From Chaetoderma sp. LZ-2023a (taxonomy: Eukaryota; Mollusca; Caudofoveata; Chaetodermatida; Chaetodermatidae), in the NCBI GenBank assembly GCA_034401795.1, contig CM067366.1, forward strand, positions 78,855,470-78,919,469: 64,000 nucleotides of DNA. Reading direction: 5' to 3'. A program made the translations under genes and the position numbers. The notes below the pieces were generated by a model, which worked only from the letters and a program-made list of their open reading frames with translations, was not told the origin of the DNA and did no database searches. Below are positions 55,572 through 64,000 of this stretch, in pieces. Position 1 is the first letter of the stretch, and every line of letters begins with the position of its first letter.

Positions 55572-56391
55572 CAGAGGTAGGGGAAGGACGACCAGAGGGC
55601 AGCGCTGTAAGGACGAATAATCCTTAAAGAAAACTTAGATATGAACGCAGACCACCCTATGCAAAACCCGCACATCGATGTGGGGGTACACGTAGTGCAC
55701 TTAAAACAGACATGTCCTCCATACTCCACAGAGTGAACTCGTTCACAGATTGAGGACGCGCCCTTGATTTATCGTTCGTTAAAACAGACTCTTAAAAAAC
55801 AAAAAAGATTACGAAAGAAGCATACAGCTTAGAATTTCGATAAAAGGAGTCTAGAAACATGCAAACGCCTTTCAAAGAAAGGCCGGAAAGTTCAAATTCA
55901 AGATTGTTTTCTATCATAGGGAAATAAACATAATTCCTTGTAAAGCACCATTTTTTTCTTCTTTTAACTGAAAGTGATTAAGGGCTCACGGGAGTAATAG
56001 AGTGTTTTTATATGATGATGACTTAGGCACATTAAAGTTACTACCACGAAAACGAAACCCATGAAAACTGGTAACATTTATATACATAGTTATAAAGTTC
56101 AATATAACCACGAAATACTTCCAAAAATAAAATTTTGGGAGGATAGACTTCATAGTAGGCATATCTCAGCGTGAGGAAGTCCTTCAATAGTAAGCGGACA
56201 CAGCGCAAAGCTATAAAAACTTTCTGATAATATTTGTGCAGTTGTTCTGCTTGCAGAATAATTGAAAAGTGAATCTGTTTCCTATTTGGGCTCCAGTGCG
56301 CATTGAGGGTCCATATTGATAGGCATAGGCATGGGGAGGAGTGTATGCAAGCATAAAAATCTTATTCTGGTAGCTAAATGCAGATAATTGA

Positions 56392-56444
56392 TTTAGCAAG
56401 TAGTGATTGAACAGTAATGGATGTTTTTGTGGTGTAATAACAAC
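56392..56444 (-). repeat. DIRS terminal inverted repeat, right
   Basis: Complement of 49663-49715. Confidence 0.92.
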
Positions 56445-56494
56445 ACTCATACTAAAGCAATAGGAAATTCACAATGTCTTCTTATCGGGAACCA

Positions 56495-56930
56495 CTAGGC
56501 CTATTTCAATCAAATTTTGCAAGAAGCATTTGGAGTGCATAGGGATCTAAGTTTGTTCAGAGGAAGCCGATTGGCCAGTTTGGCCGGCGTCCATCTTGGA
56601 TTTTGACTAATTTTTAGAAACGTCTTTAAAACTCTTCTCTGAAACCACTTGTGTGATCGATTCAAAACACATGAATTATCATCTAGGGCAAGAGCTGAAA
56701 CAAGTTTGTTCAAGGGAACTTAATTGACGAAATAGTTCGGCCCCAATCACGGATGACCTAGTTTTCATGAAAACGACTTCTGCAGAACCGCTGAACGGAT
56801 ATGCCCAAAATTTGGGAGATATGTTTATGGACCAAGGGCCATTAAAGTTTGTTCAAGGGAAATTGATAAGTTAAAGAAACCTGGATGCCATAGACCAATT
56901 TCAAATCTACCGTGTTTGGAGGGCATAATA
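56495..56930 (+). repeat. ~430-bp repeat right of DIRS element
   Basis: Second copy of 48975-49430, same orientation. Confidence 0.85.
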
Positions 56931-57177
56931 GATTTCCAAATATGTTCCCAAACTTGTTTAAAAGAACTCTTAAACCACCCACCAACAATTTTTACCAAAA
57001 ATGGCATTATATAATTATATTCATAGAACATGTTCCCATTGCTTTGCAGCTGATTTTGCATAATTTATTCTATGTCTAGAGAAGACACCGCATGTAAAAA
57101 TCTGTTTCATCACTGATTTGGCTGTTTCACCATTCATCCAGATCAAATATGTAATACATCAAATATATCCAAATGCT

Positions 57178-57265
57178 AGACGCAGCAGGGTGTAACCATG
57201 AGCATAGGTGGCACACCGCAGCTAACTCGGGGAACACCCATCTGCACCAGAGCACTTCGCCAAGT
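57178..57265. repeat. Dispersed ~90-bp repeat, copy 2
   Basis: See 12554-12650. Confidence 0.7.
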
Positions 57266-57587
57266 CAACCAGGGTCCTGAATAATGCCAACCAAACAAAT
57301 AAACAATTTTAATTAAACAAATACTGAAATTTTATACAAGCACTAATAACAAAATATTACCAACACAATCTCCCGAGGAAATAACAAGCCAAGGACTTAT
57401 GCCTCGTAAAATGATGATGACGCTTGAATGAAACGATATTAAAATAAGTAAACCACCACAGCGGATATATCCTTATTCTGAGGGAGCCACCGACAATGTC
57501 GCTGACAACTGCGATGCAGGTTGGTTAGAGTAGGCTAACTATGCCGCATAGTGAAGTCCAGTCTGCACACATCTGTACCATCTGCCT

Positions 57588-57611
57588 TATATATATATAT
57601 ATATATATATA
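57588..57611. repeat. (AT)n microsatellite
   Basis: About 12 AT units. Confidence 0.95.
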
Positions 57612-57959
57612 CTGACGGCAGGATTGACTCGACATTTTTATTTACACTACCAGAGTGTATTCACAACTGAGCTCCCGATACATGGCCTGACTCCGCTTAA
57701 GTTCTTTTTACGTCCCCTATGGCACAGATGGCTATATCGTGATTCTAACCCCTCCCATTTACTATGGGCTTTCAGTTTGCCATGAAATCTGGTTAAAACA
57801 CTATGAATAAAATTATCTATAATATTTTCAATGTCTACAACATTTTTATAAGTAAGGCAATACAATGCATTTTTGCCATATGAAGAAAGCAGTAAAATTA
57901 GATAACAGAAATAAACGTGATCTACCAATTTTCGTGAGGGGTAAGATTAAGGATATATC

Positions 57960-58306
57960 CGTACAGATACCACATGAGACGGGAATGACGGCTTTACATC
58001 CCCTCCGAAGGACGTGCCATTTGAATGAGTTCAATTCGGTCTTCAGCCAACATCCCACAATTCATTGCACTTACTACTGTTTAACGTTAACCGCAACACT
58101 GTTCCTGGTACAGGTTCCGGTTAACGTTAAACAGTAGTAAGTGCAATACATTCTGGGATGTTGGCTGAAAAAGGAATCAGGTATGGAATGGCACAGGTTT
58201 TTACACCGTGATCACATGCCTGAATGCAGGATCGAAACAGGCTCTTTGGATTGGAATTCCAAGCATGTGTGGCATTAACGGTTTTGCCAACCGAGCCAAT
58301 GTGCCA
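57960..58306 (-). repeat. Possible SINE-like fragment split by a hairpin
   Basis: On the minus strand, 58306-58205 has TTGGCTCGGTTGGCAAAACC and, 50 bases on, GTTTCGATCCTGC, resembling pol III A and B boxes. After the hairpin at 58044-58167 the text CCTTCGGAGGGGATGTAAAG continues, a phrase common in invertebrate SINE bodies. Tentative. Confidence 0.3.
58044..58167. repeat. 124-bp hairpin element
   Basis: Arms 58044-58093 and 58118-58167 (CAGCCAACATCCCA...GTTAACCG and complement) differ at only a few positions; 24-base loop. MITE-like, no ORF. Confidence 0.92.
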
Positions 58307-58329
58307 TGTATGGATCCGGTGCTCAGACA

Positions 58330-58455
58330 AAATCACACTGGACATAATCCCACCCAGACAAAGCCCCACCTGGACAAAATCTCACCCGGACAGAACCCCA
58401 CCAGACATAATCTCACCAGGACAAAATCCCACTGGACAGATTCACACCAGGATTT
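58330..58455. repeat. Tandem ~16-bp repeat CACC.GGACAAAATCC
   Basis: About seven imperfect units; the His/Thr/Lys-rich ORFs over it are artefacts. Confidence 0.85.
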
Positions 58456-59289
58456 CATGCCCACTCCATTAGGGACCAACGGCGATCAACTCAAGAGTGT
58501 AGGGAAGCCACATATATGGCCATTACATTTGGAATAGTTGCCAACTTGTCAACGATCTCGAGGCTATTACATCCCTTGACTTTTTTAATTTAATTCAATT
58601 CAAGTAAATTTTATTTGCTTATTTAAATATGAGGTGATGGACCGCTTACATATAATATTGATGCATGACATAACATTACAAACCACAGGTGTGTAGGGTA
58701 GGGACAGTCAGGAGTGGAGGGTGTGGGGTTCGTCGTTTTAATTAAGTAATTAATTATTATTAAATGTGCACATTCACACCAGAATGCGTGAAAATAAAAT
58801 TGTTTAAATTGTAACATTTTAGAGGGTTAATGTGTGTACCTCAATGTAATGAAGCGAAATAAATCTTAACATATGATGATTTCATCCCGTACAAATTATT
58901 ATATAATGTTTTTAATTGCGAAGTTGAATTAGGGACAACTTAAAAAATTATATTAATTTATATGTAACAAAATTGTCGTTTGTTAAGATTTATTTCATTT
59001 GGATACATCTAGGCCAACAATGTAAGCTTCTAAAGTGTACAATTTTGACAATTTAATCTTCAAGCATCCTGCTGTGAATGTGTACCTTTAAAATTATTAT
59101 TAATATATTAAGCCTCGAAATTTGGTGTAAGCAAACAGATTGTTCCCTTGTTGGTTAGGTAAAGGGAAACTGTTGGTATCTAACATATTCCAGTCGAAGT
59201 TATTTTCAATTTATTCAGTATTTTATATGGTTCGCTAAGGGTGGTCATCTAAGATAGATAAGGATGTGGAAAGGATGAGGAATAAACAA

Positions 59290-59645
59290 GCAAACAAGTT
59301 AACGCGCAAAGCTGTTCTGCCACTGACGCTCCTACTACTATCAATGATTCAATGGTAGCGATCGCATTGTGTGAACATAGTACAACCATGTTAGTACTAG
59401 TCCGAGTCCGCTCTGACTCAACCTACCCCTATGACAGATATTTGGACAGACTTGCCCCATCAGTCTGTCAAAATACCTGTCACAGGGGTGGGTTGAGTCA
59501 GAAGAGCAGACTCGGATTAGTTAGTACTAACGCATAACTTTGCTGGAAAAATTGAAAATTGCTCTATTTCACCTAACTTTTTAACAACTTTTGGAGCAAA
59601 CAAGTTATGCGTAAAGCTGTTCTGCCACTGCCGCTACTACTAGGA
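59290..59645. repeat. Direct ~50-bp repeats flanking a palindrome
   Basis: CAAACAAGTTAACGCGCAAAGC at 59290 and CAAACAAGTTATGCGTAAAGC at 59597, both continuing CTGTTCTGCCACTG.CGCT. Between them is the palindrome 59390-59531. Confidence 0.75.
59390..59531. repeat. 142-bp palindrome
   Basis: Arms 59390-59453 and 59463-59531 (GTTAGTACTAGTCCGAGTC... and complement), with small indels and a 9-base loop. Confidence 0.88.
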
Positions 59646-60612
59646 TGGGGCAACCAAACTCCATGGCATTTAGCTAAAACTTATACTTTCCTTAGGCCAA
59701 TCACAGAACTCATACCAACCAGTGAAAAAGTATATGCATAGATCGATTATTTTAAGTATCTCTTGCTGCTTATATAAGTTTCGTAGGGGAATTTAGGTAA
59801 AATCTTGTTAGTATCTGGCAATAAAGTTTGGAACCCCCCCCCCAATCAAAATTTACAGGCTATCTGGCAAGTCAAGGCTGCCAAACTCCATGGCAATGCC
59901 CAAAATAGCATACTAAATGCCTAAAACGCCAATAAATGAAACAAATCATGCACTTTCGTCAAAATGCATAAATCAATGAGATTCTAAAATTTACTTCTAC
60001 AAAACCAAGATAAGGAGAAAAAATAAACCTGTTATTTAATTTTATAACAGGCAATCCGCAATACCACGGAATTAGGTCACATTTTAATAGAATATTTGGG
60101 AGTAGGGTGATTGTGATTGAAACAATGCTGACAGGCCATCCAAGCAGGCACTCCAGACATTTTCATCTGATTACTAGATAATCTGACCTAGATGCTAGGA
60201 TAATAGTAGGAATGAACGTAGCCTATAAAAGTGGAAATTTCCTTTGAAAACTCAGTCAACATTTTTTAGCGTTTTTCAAAAGCGGCCATTTTTTACTACA
60301 GATTCACACCTGGTTATGCAATCTTGTGTAATTAAAACTAAATAATTGTGCATTTGAGCTGGTTTTGGTATAATTAGATTTGTCAGATAAGAAGCTTCAA
60401 AATATAAACAAATCATTATTATTATGTGTGATATGTTACTATAGATTATTTTCTCATGTCTAGATCCATGGAGCACTTGTGTCAAAAATGCTCACCGCCA
60501 TGAGTTGAGTAATAACTGTTCCGATCACTATCCGTTATCTACTGAGCTAACCACGATGGTCCAGTCCAGGGATTCATTTGTCAGACATGCAAATGCAGAT
60601 GTAATTCCATGA

Positions 60613-61790
60613 GTGAACTGGGACAAAATCAATAAGCCTACTTACCGAGATTATGTGCAAACATCTCTTCAGGAGTACAAGTCAGAGATGAATAGCATAT
60701 ACGATCTATGCTTGACATATGCTAAGATTCGTGATACCTTGATTAAGGCGACACAGGCCGCTGCACCAATTTCAACCAATAAACAAAGCAACTCTCACCG
60801 GCTATGGAATGATGAAATTGCAAGAGCTGTGATAGACAGTAAAAATGCACATCCACCAATGGAAGATCTGCGACAGACCAAGTGATCAAAATCACCCAGC
60901 TACCATTCGTAGATGGAGGTCAAAAGCACTGCTACGACAAGCTCAGCGCAAGCTTCAGGCTGCTAGGCGTGATGCAGACATGCAGAAACTTATCGAAGCT
61001 AAGAACAGTGAGAAGAAGCTATTCTATAAACTAATCCATAAGCAAAAAGTGCAGGACACTACATTCCCAGCAGATCAAATTTTAGAAGGGTGGCACTCAC
61101 ACTTTGTGCAAGTTGGTACTCCAACGAGTACCTTGAACAATGACTCAAGAAAAGCAGAATTGGAATTTAATGAGATTGTACTCAGTGATCTCTCTTCCGA
61201 AATTGATGATTTTATCCCATTCACTTATCCAGAGGTGATGAAAGCAGTCAAGCGGTTGAACAGTGGCAAGTCCACTGATGCAGACGGTATCTCGGCTGAG
61301 CGCCTGAAAGAGGGCGGGGCGGCAGCAATTTATATAGTGACTCTAGTCTGATTCTCAATGCAATTGGTCACCTAAGAACCATTCCTGCTGTCCTTAACGT
61401 CGGTCTGCTAACACCAGTCTACAAGAAGAAGTCCAAACCAAGCCTCCTCATATCGCGGGATAATGGTGACGTCAATGATATGCAAAACCCTAGAGATGGT
61501 GCTAAAGCTTCGCATACAGCAGAAAATACTCAAGTTTCAAAACCATTTACAGTTTGGGTTCACCTCAGGGATATCGCCTATGCATAGTGCCCTGCTGCTA
61601 CAAGAGTGTAGTGCTGAGTCGCAAAGCAAAATGTTCAGCAACTATGTTGCCCTTCTCGATAACCAAATCAGCATTTGATGTGGTGAACCATGCGAGTCTT
61701 GTAAACAAACTCTATTTTGCGGGCATAAAAGGTGTTACATGGATCCTCATCAGAGACCGCCACATGAATGCTACCACCAGAGTAAAATGG
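60613..61790 (+). pseudogene. LINE ORF2 fragment, frameshifted, cut by DIRS element
   Basis: Recognisable in order: WNDEIARAVIDSKNAH near 60810, WRSKALLRQAQRKLQAARRD near 60915, a pre-RT VMKAVKRLNSGKSTDADG at about 61240-61290, PVYKKKSKP near 61420, VTSMICKTLEMVLKLRIQ, QFGFTSG, VALLDNQISIFDVVNHASL (motif A region) and TTRVKWN at about 61775-61790. Frame changes near 60885, 61350, 61460 and 61670. At 61791 the text switches to the terminal repeat of another element, so the catalytic YADD part is not present. Confidence 0.82.
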
Positions 61791-62100
61791 AATGCAGGAA
61801 ATGTCAATTTCCCTTTCTCCGAGATCTAACAATACTCACCATTCTGTTACTTCTGATATACAGCTGGCCCTGACAGCGGCTCTAGGATTATAGACTTAGA
61901 AAGCTTTACCGACTCCTGGGAACCGGGTACTCGGCTCCCAACTGCCGAGTACCCGTTTACCATAGAGCTCATATTGTTTGCATAGCCACCAAACAAGAGA
62001 AAACTATGGCTTGCCTCCGTGGGGCTGGGAGGCTGGGTCCGTAACAGAATGGTGAGTATTGTTAGATCTCGGAGAAAGGGAAATTGACATTTCCTGCATT
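61791..62100. repeat. Perfect 60-bp inverted repeat at DIRS-2 edge
   Basis: 61791-61850 (AATGCAGGAAATGTCAATTT...) equals the complement of 62041-62100 base for base. A direct copy of its last ~20 bp plus CTTCTGATATACA recurs at 62111-62143. An 11-bp hairpin (61924-61934/61945-61955, CGGGTACTCGG) lies in the spacer. Confidence 0.95.
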
Positions 62101-62644
62101 CTCCTTCGATCAATACTCACCATTCTGTTACTTCTGATATACACCAGATTTGATCAGTAACCTGGTGGGAAGGGGCAAGCCATACATGCTAATTTTGCCC
62201 CTTGGAGAAAGATTTTAGACTTCAAACTTGACTAACGGAGACCTAAAAGGACCGTCAAGTTTACGGAACCGAATCACATTCGCGTCACAGCTCCCCCCCC
62301 CCTTTTTCCTCCTAAGAAAAGGGAGAGAACTAACGAACATGTATCTCGCCTGAAAACACCAATATGCCAAGAGGGTTAACTACTCCCTGCATATCGCTTG
62401 TATTAGCCTGGGAATGAGCATGAATATATACGATGAATGAACATGATACATATACATAATACAAAAAACTCTCACTTGTTGAATTACCTTATGATAACAG
62501 GACTTCAGACGTACCGCCTACAACCATTCACCGGCTCGGCCATCAGTGACACAATCTGGTTGACATCCTCTCGCCTGACCATGCCTGCTTTAGGTTCTTT
62601 TCTTACCGAAGTGAGAAAAGGGTGAAAAGCAGTGTGGTCACTAA

Positions 62645-63343
62645 CTATCGTTTCAAAACAGCTAAAGCGAGTGGATTGGCTGAGTCTGACACATCCCTCA
62701 TATAGTAATCCGTGAATGAGGACTCACAGTGCCATTGTGCAACGGCCATGATGTCCTATAACGGAACACCATTGTAAAGGGCGGTTGAGGCGGCTATTCC
62801 TCTGACATTGTCTGCCCTTACGCCTTGCACCTGGTGCCCAGTCGCCATCTCGTGAGTAGTCTGAATGCATTCGACCACCCAACGAGAGATAGTATCCATG
62901 GATGCGGCGCCATAAGACTTTTTATGGCAGATCCACAGATGTCTATCGTTCGACCGTAACGAGTCAGTCCGTTTCTTGTACTTAGTCAAAGCACGGACCG
63001 GGCACCAGACACTGGCATCACGATCAAACCTAGTTAACTTCGGTATAATGATCGGTTTGCCGGGATATCTCAAAGATTGGTTCTTTGACATAACCTCTGC
63101 TCTTGGCAGAAGACGCAGACCTTCTCCAGAAACAATAAATCGGTTCCTCTCTGCCGAAAGCGCATGGATCTCACTGCGCCTTCTAGCTGAGGAAGCTGCC
63201 AATAGAAAGACCGCCTTTAGAGTCAAATGCTTTAGACTAGCCGAACACAACGGTTCGAAAGGGTGCTTGGCCAGTACATTAAGCACTAAAGATAGACTCC
63301 AGGCTGGAATGACTACCGGTTGTCTCGGTCGGAGATTGCTCAT
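62645..63343 (-). pseudogene. DIRS-2 tyrosine recombinase catalytic domain, in-frame stop
   Basis: Open from 63343 to a TAG at 62756-62758; the same frame then continues to 62645. Shows ASSARRSEIHALSAER (first catalytic Arg), ADNVRGIAAS (second Arg, but the His of the usual HxxR is Asp/Asn here) and, beyond the stop, SFTDYYMRDV with the candidate Tyr. The stop is one substitution from CAG. Better preserved than the first element's copy. Confidence 0.83.
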
Positions 63344-63485
63344 TCCCTCAACATCACATTTAACTGGGCCACCTCTGGACTATCCCTGTTGGCTAGACAA
63401 GGGATAAATGATGCCAAAGCTGACTTGTATCCAGCAACTGTGACGGGAGCTAGTCCTCAAAAGAACAGCTCACAGAGAAAGTCTG

Positions 63486-63998
63486 CTATTTGCTGATAGT
63501 GGATTGAAAGGTATCAATACCCTTTTCTTCACACCAGTCTGCAAATCTGTTAACCTTGTTGTTATATGACTTGAAGGTTGACCTACTTCTCGCAGCCGCG
63601 ATGAAATCAGCAGCCTGTCGAGAAAAGCCTTCCGACGTGGAACGTTGTTTGATAACATCCACGCAGTCATTGAACATCTCGGGACGCTCGTGTAGGAAGC
63701 GTCCCTTGGCCTGGGAGATTATGTTCGGAATCTCGGGCAACTGCACAGGATTTTCCACCAGCAGATCTAGAAGATCCGTGAACCACGCCCTGCTCGGCCA
63801 ATACGGCGCTATTAGCAGGACCAGACACGGTTCCTCCCTGACCTTCACCAAAACCTTCGGTAGAAGAATGGTGGGTGGGTACGCGTAAGCGTGCATCCCT
63901 CTCCAGCTTATCGCCAGAGCGTCTGTATCGACGGCATTTGGATCTGTAATCGGCGAGACATATGTCATGATTTGAGCATTTTCCTTTGTGGCGAACAA
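63486..63998 (-). pseudogene. DIRS-2 linker and recombinase N-terminal domain
   Basis: 170 codons: a DALAISWRGMHAYAYPPT segment, LLIAPYWPSRAWF, then the SAM-like recombinase start ARSRSTFKSYNNKVNRFADWC. It stops after TISK; the continuation (ADFLCELF..., GYKSALASFIPCLAN) is legible across stops to about 63380. Its upstream end is off the window. Residue pattern matches 51283-50613 of the first element. Confidence 0.82.
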
Positions 63999-64000
63999 GT

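Larger units (their letters stand above)
49556..56444 (-). mobile_element. DIRS-type tyrosine-recombinase retrotransposon, decayed
   Basis: Minus-strand order gag-like, RT, RNase H, tyrosine recombinase, with inverted termini 49663-49715 / 56392-56444 (53 bp, about one mismatch). This combination is diagnostic of DIRS elements, which integrate by a recombinase in place of an integrase. Many stops and frame changes show it is inactive. The 52440-54360 stretch is Ser-rich on the coding strand or uncoding and may include other insertions. Confidence 0.88.
61791..64000 (-). mobile_element. Second DIRS-type element (right part outside window)
   Basis: Carries the RNase H/recombinase linker and a tyrosine recombinase homologous to that of the first DIRS element, with complex repeats at its 3' edge and a LINE interrupted at its boundary. 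RT and gag would lie beyond 64000. Confidence 0.82.

Noticed and set aside
57647-57928. 93-codon minus-strand ORF
   Set aside because: A/T-rich with no recognisable domain, lies beside SINE-like sequence; no support as a gene.
58208-58537. Two overlapping Thr/His/Lys/Pro-rich ORFs
   Set aside because: Artefact of the ~16-bp tandem repeat at 58330-58455.
60530-60565. tRNA-like TTAGCTCAGTAGATAACGG (minus strand)
   Set aside because: Looks like an A box, but no B box or cloverleaf follows; at most a SINE relic.

Overview
The window reads as repeat-rich genomic DNA of a marine invertebrate, most likely a mollusc and possibly a bivalve. The evidence is two intron-split animal genes, very high repeat density, tandem-core elements ending in ACGG/ACAG-type microsatellites as described for bivalve 'pearl'/Helentron-like elements, DIRS and LINE retroelements, and hairpin MITEs. 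The assignment to molluscs is inference from repeat style; no species-specific sequence was recognised.

Layout. (1) 0.5-7.1 kb, minus strand: a nearly intact Ty3/gypsy (Metaviridae) retroelement with gag, pol and a third, envelope-like membrane ORF. Gag and pol overlap in the -1 frame at a GGGAAAC slippery heptamer. No LTR pair could be recognised. (2) 7.1-12.1 kb: intergenic sequence with simple repeats and a dead LINE reverse-transcriptase fragment. (3) 12.15-28.57 kb, plus strand: a nine-exon papain-family cysteine protease, identified as cathepsin O (CTSO). All splice phases join into one open frame of 351 codons with the catalytic Cys/His/Asn intact. Its introns and 3' flank carry two families of palindromic MITEs: family M (TIR AATGGA..., TA target) and family P (TTAACCCTTTAA ends). 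M copies end 6 to 55 bp upstream of three consecutive exons. (4) 28.6-36.2 kb: more MITEs, including one inserted inside another, and a 39-bp minisatellite. (5) 36.26-37.69 kb: a very large inverted repeat with arms of about 600 bp and a 230-bp spacer, just downstream of the next gene. (6) 37.8-47.05 kb, minus strand: Mediator subunit MED7 in two exons separated by an 8.5-kb intron. The intron holds a LINE insertion with a perfect 13-bp target-site duplication and arrays of tandem-core elements. (7) 49.56-56.44 kb: a decayed DIRS-type tyrosine-recombinase retrotransposon (minus strand) between two copies of an unrelated ~430-bp repeat. (8) 57-60 kb: hairpin elements and SINE-like fragments. 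(9) 60.6-61.79 kb: a decayed LINE, cut by (10) a second DIRS-type element from 61.79 kb to the window end, with a perfect 60-bp inverted repeat at its edge.

Only CTSO and MED7 are confident host genes; they are unrelated in function (lysosomal proteolysis and RNA polymerase II transcription). Everything else supported is mobile or repetitive DNA, much of it nested.
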